A DNA stretch of 64,000 nucleotides from Yamadazyma tenuis (Eukaryota > Ascomycota > Pichiomycetes > Serinales > Debaryomycetaceae), in contig NC_089466.1 of the NCBI RefSeq assembly GCF_029203305.1, positions 1-64,000 on the forward strand, written 5' to 3'. Below, one piece after another: positions 39,667 to 47,766 of the stretch. Every line of letters starts with the position of its first letter. The first letter of the stretch is position 1. The position numbers and the translations under genes are program-made. The notes below the pieces were generated by a model that worked only from the letters and a program-made list of their open reading frames with translations, did no database searches and was not told where the DNA came from.

Positions 39667-42576
39667 ATGTCAAGCTCACGGCCAGATCTAAAGTTCGGCG
39701 ACAACTTAGAAGAACGGCGGTACTACTCGCGGTTCTCAGATTTGCCCGCCAAGAACCCAAACCTCATTAGGTTCACGGACCACAACAACAAGGACTATTT
39801 CACCGCCATAGACGATGATGCGACCTTGATTGCAGACGCCATTTTCAAAACCCAGTCTGTCATCAAGACCAACCAGAACAACAAGAATAAGTATGTCACC
39901 ATTGCTCCCCAGGTGTTCTTAAACAATGTCTTGAAGTATTGTCTCATCGAAAACAACTATAAGGTTGAAATCTACGATCACAAAACGTTCTCGCTCATTG
40001 CTATGGGCACCCCAGGAAACCTTGAAGCTATTTCCAACGAATACAATATCGACTTGGAGAGTATGGTTGCAGACGCATCCTCTCCCGTGACCGCTGCCGT
40101 GAAATTTCAACAACAGGGAACTGGAAAAAAGGTGGGGGTGTGCTTAGTTGACTTATCCAACACTTCCATCAGGGTGAGTGAGTTTGAAGATAATGACTTG
40201 TTTTCTAACTTGGAAAGTTTATTGATCCAGCTTGGCGTCAAGGAGGTTATTGTGCCCTCTAACTACGACCCGGAGAACAAGCAACTTGGTGATGTGAATA
40301 AGTTGTTCCAGACCTTGGATAAAGTTGGTGTAGTCATGAGTACGTTAAAGGCGTCGTTCTTCAGTCCCAAAGACCTCGAACAGGATTTGGTCAAGATATT
40401 GAGCAACGAAGACACCAACGTGGAATTGATTTTAGGTGCAAAAGGTATTGCCTCCAACGACTACCAATTGTCTTTTGCGTGTTTGAATGCGTTGATTGGC
40501 TACTTGGGCTTGCTCGGTGACGGGGAGGAAACGAAGACATTTTCCATCGACAAGTACGATCTTGAAAGCTATATGAAGTTGGACTCTTCCACTTTGAATG
40601 CGTTGAATATTTTTCCAATCAAACAATCTGGAGGCTACAATATGAACATCAAGTCTAACCAGATCAGCTCGATCTTTGAATTGTTGAATAAATGTAAGAC
40701 CAACAGTGGTTCACGTCTTTTGTCCCAGTGGCTTAAACAGCCTCTTACTGACCATATCGCCATATCTGAGAGACAGATGTTGGTGGAAAAATTGATCAAC
40801 GATACGAACTTGAGGGTGTTCATCGATCAAGAGTTCATGAGCCAAGTCCCCGACATCAAGAGACTCATTAAAAGAATCAATTCCAACTTGAAGAAGAATG
40901 GTCAGGATAACAAGAAGTTGGAAGATGTGGTCAGATTATACCAATTATTCCTTAACTTACCTAACTTGATTGAAATTTTGAAAATGTCCAGCGATGATGA
41001 ACTGGACTCATTAAGAACATTGATTGAAAAGAACTGGTTGGAGCCGGTGACTGAAAAGTTCGAGAAGTTAAGACAGTTCCAAGGTTTGGTCGAGACCGCT
41101 ATCGACTTGTCGCCTTTAACTTCCGCTAACACTGTCAGCGATTTGAATACGGACTTCAATATTAATCCTGATTTTGAAAAGTCCTTGAAGGATGTCAATC
41201 GAAGGTTACTTCAAAAAGAGGGGGAGATCAAGCAACAGCATGAATTGGTTGCCGATGACTTAAACATTGATATTGATAAGAAATTGAAGTTGGAAAACCA
41301 CCAAATCCACAACTGGTGTTTTAGAGTGACTAGAAACGATTCCGTTGTTTTGAGAGGAACCAACTACACGGAGTTGCAAACCGTCAAGGCAGGTGTTTTT
41401 TTCACCAACAAAGAATTGTCAGCTTTGTCCAAGGAACACGCCAGTATCCTTCAGGAATATAACGACAAACAAAAGGAAATAATCCAAGAAATCTTGTTGA
41501 TCACCTTGACGTTTGAAACCATATTTCTCGAGTTGTCGACGTCTTTGAGCCAGATCGATGTTTTATTGGCGTTCGCAAACACTTCAATTCTTTCCCCAAT
41601 TCAGTATATCAAGCCAAACCTCGTACCCTTGAGCGAGCGTATTGACGATGAAACTTTTGGCCAAAGATTAGTTGACTTGAAGAACTCCAGACATCCAATC
41701 TTAGAGGCCCAAGACGACTTGAATTTCATTCCAAATGACGTAAAATTGTCCAATAAGGATAAAAGCTTTGCCATAATCACCGGACCCAATATGGGTGGTA
41801 AGTCCACCTATATCAGGCAAGTGGGAGTAATAGCATTAATGAGCCAGATTGGATGTTTCATTCCTTGTGATGAACCCGGTACATTACCGATTTTTGACTC
41901 TATACTCTCAAGAGTTGGAGCTGGTGACTCTCAATTGAAAGGATTATCGACATTTATGATTGAAATGTTAGAAACCTCGTCAATTTTGTCGAATGCCACT
42001 CATAACTCATTGATTATCATCGATGAATTGGGAAGAGGTACTTCAACATACGATGGGTTTGGTTTGGCGTACTCCATCCTGGAGTACATCATCAAGTCTA
42101 AGCAGTGTTTCACATTATTTGCAACACACTTCCACGAACTCACCGAATTAAACACCAAATACGACAAGATTCAGAACCTCCAGGTCAAGGCATTGATTGG
42201 AAACGGAGAAGAGATCACGTTGGTGTACAAGGTTGAACCCGGTATCTCGTCCAAATCGTTTGGTATCAATGTGGCCGAACTTGTTAAGTTCCCGCAGAAA
42301 ATCATCAATATGGCCAAGAGAAAGTCAAGTGAGTTACAACACGAAGAGTGTCAAGATGAGTATATTAAGATCAAAAAATCCAAGTGTTCACTGGATGAAA
42401 TCAACGTTGGAATTGAAGCCTTAAACAATATTTTGAGAGAGTGGAAGTCTTCGTGCTTCAAAGACAATCGGTTATTATTTTCAACCGATGAGACCATCAA
42501 TAAGTTGAAACAGATCTCCTCTGGTCACAAGGCTGCAGACGATAAGTTTGTGTCAGAGATCATGGCCATGTTATAA
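39667..42576 (+). CDS. MSH2: DNA mismatch repair protein MutS homologue 2
   Basis: MSH2 pairs with MSH6 or MSH3 to recognise mismatches and loops in nuclear DNA. The 969-residue protein has the N-terminal mismatch-binding region beginning SSSRPDLKFGD, the connector and lever domains (LLSQWLKQPL), the clamp, and the C-terminal ATPase: Walker A TGPNMGGKSTYIRQVG, DSQLKGLSTFMIEMLE, Walker B DELGRGTSTYDGFG and FATHFHELTEL. ATG 39667 aligns with the S. cerevisiae start; the 14 preceding codons open only from a TTG. The codon at 42079-42081 is CTG where human MSH2 has Ser (AISEYI) and S. cerevisiae has Ala, which is evidence for CTG-Ser decoding. Confidence 0.97.
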   Translation: MSSSRPDLKFGDNLEERRYYSRFSDLPAKNPNLIRFTDHNNKDYFTAIDDDATLIADAIFKTQSVIKTNQNNKNKYVTIAPQVFLNNVLKYCLIENNYKVEIYDHKTFSLIAMGTPGNLEAISNEYNIDLESMVADASSPVTAAVKFQQQGTGKKVGVCLVDLSNTSIRVSEFEDNDLFSNLESLLIQLGVKEVIVPSNYDPENKQLGDVNKLFQTLDKVGVVMSTLKASFFSPKDLEQDLVKILSNEDTNVELILGAKGIASNDYQLSFACLNALIGYLGLLGDGEETKTFSIDKYDLESYMKLDSSTLNALNIFPIKQSGGYNMNIKSNQISSIFELLNKCKTNSGSRLLSQWLKQPLTDHIAISERQMLVEKLINDTNLRVFIDQEFMSQVPDIKRLIKRINSNLKKNGQDNKKLEDVVRLYQLFLNLPNLIEILKMSSDDELDSLRTLIEKNWLEPVTEKFEKLRQFQGLVETAIDLSPLTSANTVSDLNTDFNINPDFEKSLKDVNRRLLQKEGEIKQQHELVADDLNIDIDKKLKLENHQIHNWCFRVTRNDSVVLRGTNYTELQTVKAGVFFTNKELSALSKEHASILQEYNDKQKEIIQEILLITLTFETIFLELSTSLSQIDVLLAFANTSILSPIQYIKPNLVPLSERIDDETFGQRLVDLKNSRHPILEAQDDLNFIPNDVKLSNKDKSFAIITGPNMGGKSTYIRQVGVIALMSQIGCFIPCDEPGTLPIFDSILSRVGAGDSQLKGLSTFMIEMLETSSILSNATHNSLIIIDELGRGTSTYDGFGLAYSILEYIIKSKQCFTLFATHFHELTELNTKYDKIQNLQVKALIGNGEEITLVYKVEPGISSKSFGINVAELVKFPQKIINMAKRKSSELQHEECQDEYIKIKKSKCSLDEINVGIEALNNILREWKSSCFKDNRLLFSTDETINKLKQISSGHKAADDKFVSEIMAML

Positions 42577-42620
42577 TAATCTTCCCAGCTATATAGCAAT
42601 AAATAACCACAAGTCAATAT

Positions 42621-43487
42621 CTAGTCATGCTTAGCATTTCTAAACTTGGCCAACCCATCCTTGTCATGGCAGTAGACAACAGGGAGACCAAACTTCCACT
42701 GGAAGTGGTAAAACCTTTCGGTTTTAGTCAAAAAGCACCTTAAATATTCTTCGTACACCAAATAGTAATACACTCCCAACCCAGTGAATACGTGCCACCA
42801 GCCATGTCCCTCTAAAACAAAGCCGTACGGAATTCCCACGTTTCTTCGGATCAGACGAATGGATGAGCAGAAGTGAATGTCCAAATTCCAAAAAATGTAT
42901 CCCAACAAAAACAACCCTATTCCCAAGGACATGGTCTTGTGCATGTTTGACCGAGCTACCGGATCTGACACATATTTTTCAGTCAATCTGAATGATTTGA
43001 AGATGATCACAAAGTTCAATATCCCATATGCTGCCTGATGCAAAGTAGGGTCTTTGAACCAGACGTATATCAACGTCAATAAATTTGCACCCATAAAGAT
43101 GCCCACGCCAATCATCACCGAATCCTTCGGGTTTCTGAACTCACTAAACACCGACCAGAAGGGTACACAAGTGGCATAGATCATGGGTAATTCATCCAAG
43201 AGTTGAAAGTGGTATTTCAACGTCATATGGAACCACCAAGACCCGATTCCCACGAGTAAGAACCCAAGTCCCGTGAAGATAAACCGCCACTCGAGCTTGT
43301 TCTGTCGCGCATGATAGATAGCAAAGAGGGCCAATAGGATAAATACGGCATTGGTGGTGGTGTTGAGAAACTCAGCGACATAGTCTGACACCACGTAGTT
43401 TTCCTCACACCAGTCGATGGTAGAGGTGATATCTCCCCAGTATCCCAACTTCTGTTCTTGGGGATATTCAATTGCAAAGAGCCACAT
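42621..43487 (-). CDS. Alkaline ceramidase (YPC1/YDC1 type)
   Basis: An ER-membrane alkaline ceramidase of 288 residues that splits phytoceramide or dihydroceramide into base and fatty acid. It has about seven transmembrane segments. Family motifs are near the N-terminus (GYWGDITSTIDWCEENYVVS), in the centre (WWFHMTLKYHFQLLDELPMIY with the zinc-binding H and D) and near the C-terminus (GHGWWHVFTGLGVYYYL with the other His residues). S. cerevisiae has two such enzymes, YPC1 and YDC1; I cannot tell which one this represents, or whether it predates the duplication. Its stop is 44 bases from the convergent MSH2 stop. Confidence 0.94.
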   Translation of the reverse strand: MWLFAIEYPQEQKLGYWGDITSTIDWCEENYVVSDYVAEFLNTTTNAVFILLALFAIYHARQNKLEWRFIFTGLGFLLVGIGSWWFHMTLKYHFQLLDELPMIYATCVPFWSVFSEFRNPKDSVMIGVGIFMGANLLTLIYVWFKDPTLHQAAYGILNFVIIFKSFRLTEKYVSDPVARSNMHKTMSLGIGLFLLGYIFWNLDIHFCSSIRLIRRNVGIPYGFVLEGHGWWHVFTGLGVYYYLVYEEYLRCFLTKTERFYHFQWKFGLPVVYCHDKDGLAKFRNAKHD

Positions 43488-43927
43488 GTTAATTGGAAAC
43501 TTTTAAGGTTGGAAAAACCAAGTCATATATAAAGCTGGTGATGTTTAAAATGATATTGCTAATCAGTTTGCCGGCCCGTGCGGGTGATGTTCGCATGTTT
43601 GCAGCATTTTGCATCCGCGACTACTTCACCAACATCATCCACCAAGGTTCCTCCAACCGAAACAGGCTTTGTGACAATGTATATAGGTGACTCAAATTAA
43701 ACAGTGGTGATCCCGTGGTCATTTGTGGATCCATCAAAAGGGAAATTTTGTCAAATTTAAACGGTTTTGTGGCTGCAAGAAGCATATGTCCACTGCTCAA
43801 TTGCGGCAATATGTCAGAGCATTGCCATCTATTGTGTCCCTGCGGTCCACCTTCCGTCCCCGCAGTCCACCTTCCGTCCCCATACCAAAATATTTATACG
43901 GTCTATACATAATAAATAATCTCTCCA
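43488..43927. other. Ceramidase upstream region and MET16 3' flank
   Basis: 440 bases. The only structure is a 20-bp direct repeat, GYRGTCCACCTTCCGTCCCC-like, at 43842-43861 and 43862-43881 with one mismatch, in the MET16 3' flank. Confidence 0.5.
43842..43881. repeat. 20-bp tandem duplication
   Basis: Two adjacent copies (43842-43861, 43862-43881), GCGGTCCACCTTCCGTCCCC and the same with A at position 3. They lie 47 bases beyond the MET16 stop codon. Confidence 0.85.
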
Positions 43928-44689
43928 CTAGGCAGCCTTCTGCTGCTCGCCCAACGCTTGGTTTTTCAAATACAATGCATATTTGGACGTCAGATGAATC
44001 CCACACTCCGTTTTGGCCTTCCCCTTCCATCTACCGCTTCTCTCATCTTCTCCATCGGCAACAGGTTCTGTTGAATGCCAGTCTCCCACAGATTTGTATC
44101 CCAAGTTCAACAACTCGTTGTAAGGAACACTGTTTTCAGTGACATACTGCTGTACCTGGTCAAACTTCCACGTCAAAAATGGGTTGATCTTGATGATATT
44201 GAACTCGTGATCAATCTCCACAAATGGTAAATTGCTTCTGTCTCCACCTTGACTACCTCTTCTCCCCGTGAGAACAGCATTAATATTCAACTGTTTGTAT
44301 GCTCTTTGCAACGGTTCCACTTTGACGAGGAAATCGTACTTCAAGTCGTCGGTTTCCCACAAGCTGCCATGTACGTCGGTGAACTGTTTCTCCGTGTCAA
44401 ATCCATTGGGTTTGAACACAGTGACACTCTTACCGTATTTCTGTTCAACTTTGTCCACAAGCTCCAAAGTCTGGGGGAAGTGGAACAACGTATCAATGAA
44501 CACCAAGTCCACCTCAAGATTCATTTTAGAGATCATATCGATGGTGACAAGCCCAGTAAGACCAAAAGCTGTAATTTGGTAAAGCTGAGGAAAGGTGATA
44601 TAGCTCCACCGAATAATTTCCTGGGGTGTGAGCTGGGCGAGCTGCTGGTTAATATGTGTTAGCTGCTCGGGGGTGATGTGTATGGACAT
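43928..44689 (-). CDS. MET16: PAPS reductase (sulfate assimilation)
   Basis: 3'-phosphoadenylylsulfate reductase, which uses thioredoxin to make sulfite in the cytosol. The 253-residue protein shows QITAFGLTGLVTIDMISKM (P-loop-like substrate site), VFIDTLFHFPQTLELV, AVLTGRRGSQGGDRSNLPFV, INPFLTWKFDQVQQYV, GYKSVGDWHSTEPV and the catalytic Cys in KTECGIH near the C-terminus. No iron-sulfur CC motif is seen, consistent with the PAPS rather than the APS type. A GTCACATG box lies about 94 bases upstream, a typical Cbf1 position for sulfur genes. Both MET16 and the arylsulfatase at 16748 feed sulfur supply, although they are 26 kb apart. Confidence 0.97.
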   Translation of the reverse strand: MSIHITPEQLTHINQQLAQLTPQEIIRWSYITFPQLYQITAFGLTGLVTIDMISKMNLEVDLVFIDTLFHFPQTLELVDKVEQKYGKSVTVFKPNGFDTEKQFTDVHGSLWETDDLKYDFLVKVEPLQRAYKQLNINAVLTGRRGSQGGDRSNLPFVEIDHEFNIIKINPFLTWKFDQVQQYVTENSVPYNELLNLGYKSVGDWHSTEPVADGEDERSGRWKGKAKTECGIHLTSKYALYLKNQALGEQQKAA

Positions 44690-45077
44690 TTGAGGACGTG
44701 GTTGAGAGTACGGTATCGCTGGAGAACAGTTTTATGATTATTAATTGGGCCTGTGCAGTTGCATAGAATTCGGCGGCGCGCAGTCACATGACATGGCGTT
44801 TGGAGGAGAGATGAGCATCAATATTATCTTAAGAAAATCGATAAATTGCTATGGTGGAGTGTTCGCACCAGGTCGCCAAATCCCAACAAGTTCTTCTGAA
44901 AGAAGTGTTTGGTTCTCCGACTATAATTTCCTATACTTGTTGTCAGGAACTACAGTCCATAATATCCTATGGTTTTCCACAAGAACTACAGCCCTCTGAC
45001 TTCTCACTCTTTGGCGACTTCAAGCCTAATTTTTCTAAGGTACCTCCGCTCCGTTTGCAACATCTATTCATACACAG
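44690..45077. other. MET16 upstream region
   Basis: 388 bases between the MET16 start and the stop of the co-oriented unknown gene. It holds the Cbf1-like GTCACATG (44783-44790) and nothing else I can name. Confidence 0.5.
44783..44790. promoter_or_regulatory. Cbf1-type GTCACATG box upstream of MET16
   Basis: Matches RTCACRTG exactly, 94-101 bases upstream of the MET16 ATG. S. cerevisiae MET16 depends on Cbf1 at a comparable position, so conserved sulfur control is likely. Confidence 0.6.
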
Positions 45078-45734
45078 TTAATAATCATAGTTAGGAAGCT
45101 GTAAACACTGGCTTCTCAAGTTGTGTTCCCTCAAACGAGATATTTCTCTTTCTTCAAACACTCTCAAGAATTCATCAAAGTTAATCAAGTCACTTTTCTT
45201 GACTTTTTCGAGTTCTTGGTCGAAGTTCATGTTTTTGTTCTTGAGAATGGGTTTCAACGTCTGACACACTTTGCTTTTAGGAGAACCGGCACGGGAGCTC
45301 GATGATACTTCTAAGGAGTCAAAGGAAGATACTGGGGTGTCAGGGGTGTAGCCTGAGCTCAAAAACGAAGCAGTGTTATCTTCTTGAGAAGTGGTACTGA
45401 TGGGGGATCTGTGGAGACGAGAGAAGGTGAAGGAAGCACTTCTCATTCTGCTGAAAGAGCCATTTGTTTTTCCTGTGGGTGCTTTGATTGTATTCCTCCA
45501 TGATTCAATGGACCTGGCTCTGGACAACCTGACCTTTTGATCGTAATCAAGTTTTTGTGGACGTTTGGCTTTTTCCTGTTTGTACTCTTCCTTCAAGAGT
45601 CTAAACTTCTCCAAGAGACTGATCTTTTTCTTGGGAGTTTGGGTAGTTTCTGAGAAGTTGAAGTGAGCGATTTCAACCTTGAAGTCTAGGCTGGCGGTGT
45701 CAAAGTCGATTTCCAATGGGCTTTTGTATTCCAT
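45078..45734 (-). CDS. Unrecognised Ser-rich basic protein, 218 aa
   Basis: I do not recognise this protein. It begins MEYKSPLEIDFDTASLDFKV, followed by a basic helical stretch (LLEKFRLLKEEYKQEKAKRP), an Arg/Ser segment with possible phosphorylation sites (SRARSIESWR, SRMRSASFTFSRL, and SP pairs), a Ser-rich disordered middle, and a charged C-terminal helix (FDEFLRVFEEREISRLREHN). It has no signal peptide or membrane segment. The pattern suggests a phosphoregulated cytosolic or nuclear scaffold, but that is speculation. The ATG at 45734 is the first in frame. Confidence 0.7.
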   Translation of the reverse strand: MEYKSPLEIDFDTASLDFKVEIAHFNFSETTQTPKKKISLLEKFRLLKEEYKQEKAKRPQKLDYDQKVRLSRARSIESWRNTIKAPTGKTNGSFSRMRSASFTFSRLHRSPISTTSQEDNTASFLSSGYTPDTPVSSFDSLEVSSSSRAGSPKSKVCQTLKPILKNKNMNFDQELEKVKKSDLINFDEFLRVFEEREISRLREHNLRSQCLQLPNYDY

Positions 45735-46397
45735 ATTTTAGCAAGTGTTGCAACGTTAGAAAATATTATTTTGTTTTCGCAGCCAAATTTGTTATAGCAA
45801 GAGCAGAACAAGAGAAGAGCCAGACGAAAAGCAAAAAAAACTGTCAGAAAATAGAGTACGAATCTTGAGTAGTATCGCCGAGATATACATGGTATTTTGT
45901 CTTTCAACCGAAGATACAAAACAACGATGAAACCAAAACAAATTAGTTGTATTCCTGAGTTGGTGGGTAACGTGGCTTCGATAAGATTATAGAAGAGATA
46001 TCATTGTCCTTGTATTAATTTAATATTGAGCAAGTAAATGAGCTCATTACCGTTCAAAGAAACTCTATAACACTCTTTTTGTCCTCATTCCACTCTAACG
46101 GTATCGGTTACATTTCTCATTTTAGAAGTCCCGTGAACACTGCTCAAATATTCTATTTTCCACTACCACATCTTTTCCTATTTTTGGTACCATTGGCCCT
46201 CTCATTTGTCATATTTGCTTCCCTTCCCAGCTCACACAGAATTTCGGTCTCAAATTGTTCTATCTTGTGAGTACTAAAAGTATAAATTTGGGGCTTGGCA
46301 ATCGCAGGTTAATAATCGCAAGGTTTTCCAAACAATACTTAACTAGGATTCTTGCTTGCTTCACATTTCATCAAACACAAATTAATATTTTTATATC
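45735..46397. other. Divergent promoter region, unknown gene and YIM1-type gene
   Basis: 663 bases without a gene. AT-rich, with an A8 run at about 45833. No motif is assigned. Confidence 0.45.
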
Positions 46398-47492
46398 ATG
46401 TTCAGTTCTCCCGAACTTATATCCAAAACCGTCATCTATAGAAACAAAAAGTCCACCCAGTTGGAATTGGTTGACAAAACTATTCATTTATCCAGAAAAA
46501 CCGATGGCTCTTACGGAGCAAGCGATGAGGACATTTTGGTCAAAATCTCCCATGCCGCCTTCAACCCAATCGACATCGAATTGAAGAACTTGGTTCTTCC
46601 AATTTTCAACTACTGGTGGCCAAACTTTGGTCTCTGTAATGACTACTCGGGTGTGATTGTCGATATTGGTCCCAAGGCTTCCCAGAAGTACGGGTTTAAG
46701 ATCGGTGATTTTGTGTGTGGGCAAACTAGGAGTGGAGAATATACCAAGACTTTAACTGAGTACGTCAATTTTGAAGGAAAACTCCCTGGCCAATGGTCGA
46801 TGGTCAAGATACCATCTAATTTGAGTTTGGCTGAAGCTACCTTTGCATTGGTTTATTCTACTGCTTGTGGAATGAAAAACGCTGTTAAGTTCCCACAAAA
46901 CGCTAAGGTATTAGTCAATGGGGCCTCTACTAGTGTGGGTAAGTACCTTGTTAGTCTCTTGAAAGATGACCCTAAGATCAAGGAAATTGTTGGTATTTGC
47001 TCTTCTAAATCGGAACCTGTTGTCAAAAGCTTAGGTGTGGATAGGATCATCGACTACAAAACCACCAATAATATTGTTAACTCGGTGTTAGAAGAGTCCA
47101 GAGACAGAAAGTTTGATGTGTTCCTTGACTGTACTGGAAGTGATCTCCTATTGGCCAATTTGTCCTCTTTTATTGTTAAAGGAGGATACTCTGCGCACAT
47201 ATCTGGAGGTAAGAAGGTTGATTTGAAAACCGATAGCGTGCTTTCTTTGGTAACCTTTGGCATCATCAAGAATGTTATTCTTTCCAAGTTGGGCCTCCTT
47301 CCCGTCAGGGTGACTCCTGTTTTGGTTGAACCTCGTGATGGGTTTGAGGATGTTACTAGGTTGTTTGAAGAAGGTAAAATCAAGACATTTGTTGACTCGG
47401 TGTTCAGCTTTGAACAGTATCAGGAGGCATATGATCTTGTGGTGAGCGGAAATACGAACGGTAAGGTTGTGGTGAAGGTTAATGATATCTAA
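46398..47492 (+). CDS. YIM1-type zinc-less medium-chain reductase
   Basis: A 364-residue member of the quinone-oxidoreductase-like medium-chain dehydrogenases, closest in layout to yeast Yim1/Ast1. Visible features are HAAFNPIDIELKNL, NDYSGVIVDIGPKA, KIGDFVCGQ, the NADPH-binding VLVNGASTSVGKYLVSLLK, CSSKSEPVVKSLGVDRIIDY, FDVFLDCTGSDLL and the C-terminal FSFEQYQEAYDLVVSGNTNG followed by KVVVKV. The catalytic zinc ligands of alcohol dehydrogenases are absent. Yeast Yim1 is linked to DNA-damage sensitivity and lipid particles; the reaction is unknown. Confidence 0.85.
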   Translation: MFSSPELISKTVIYRNKKSTQLELVDKTIHLSRKTDGSYGASDEDILVKISHAAFNPIDIELKNLVLPIFNYWWPNFGLCNDYSGVIVDIGPKASQKYGFKIGDFVCGQTRSGEYTKTLTEYVNFEGKLPGQWSMVKIPSNLSLAEATFALVYSTACGMKNAVKFPQNAKVLVNGASTSVGKYLVSLLKDDPKIKEIVGICSSKSEPVVKSLGVDRIIDYKTTNNIVNSVLEESRDRKFDVFLDCTGSDLLLANLSSFIVKGGYSAHISGGKKVDLKTDSVLSLVTFGIIKNVILSKLGLLPVRVTPVLVEPRDGFEDVTRLFEEGKIKTFVDSVFSFEQYQEAYDLVVSGNTNGKVVVKVNDI

Positions 47493-47620
47493 TGTACTAC
47501 TCTGGTGTCTAAAGAGGTTGTCTCAATGGTTTGATTATTTCGATAGTGTTTAGTTTAATTTGTAAGTAAACGGAATTCCAGTAATGTCTGCTTTGTAATT
47601 CTTGTATCGAACTCTCTGCC

Positions 47621-47648
47621 CTGTCTGTCTGTCTGTCTGTCTGTCTGT
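47621..47648. repeat. (CTGT)7 microsatellite
   Basis: Seven perfect CTGT units, between the YIM1-type gene and RAD30, about 120 bases before the RAD30 ATG. Likely length-polymorphic. Confidence 0.95.
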
Positions 47649-47766
47649 TGTCCCTTTATTTTTTCAATTGTTCAAGTGCCATCTCATCTCATCGCAGTCA
47701 ATCTCATCGCAGTCTCAATCCCATCACTATCTTATCTTACGCGCACAGTATTGACTGAGTTGAGCA

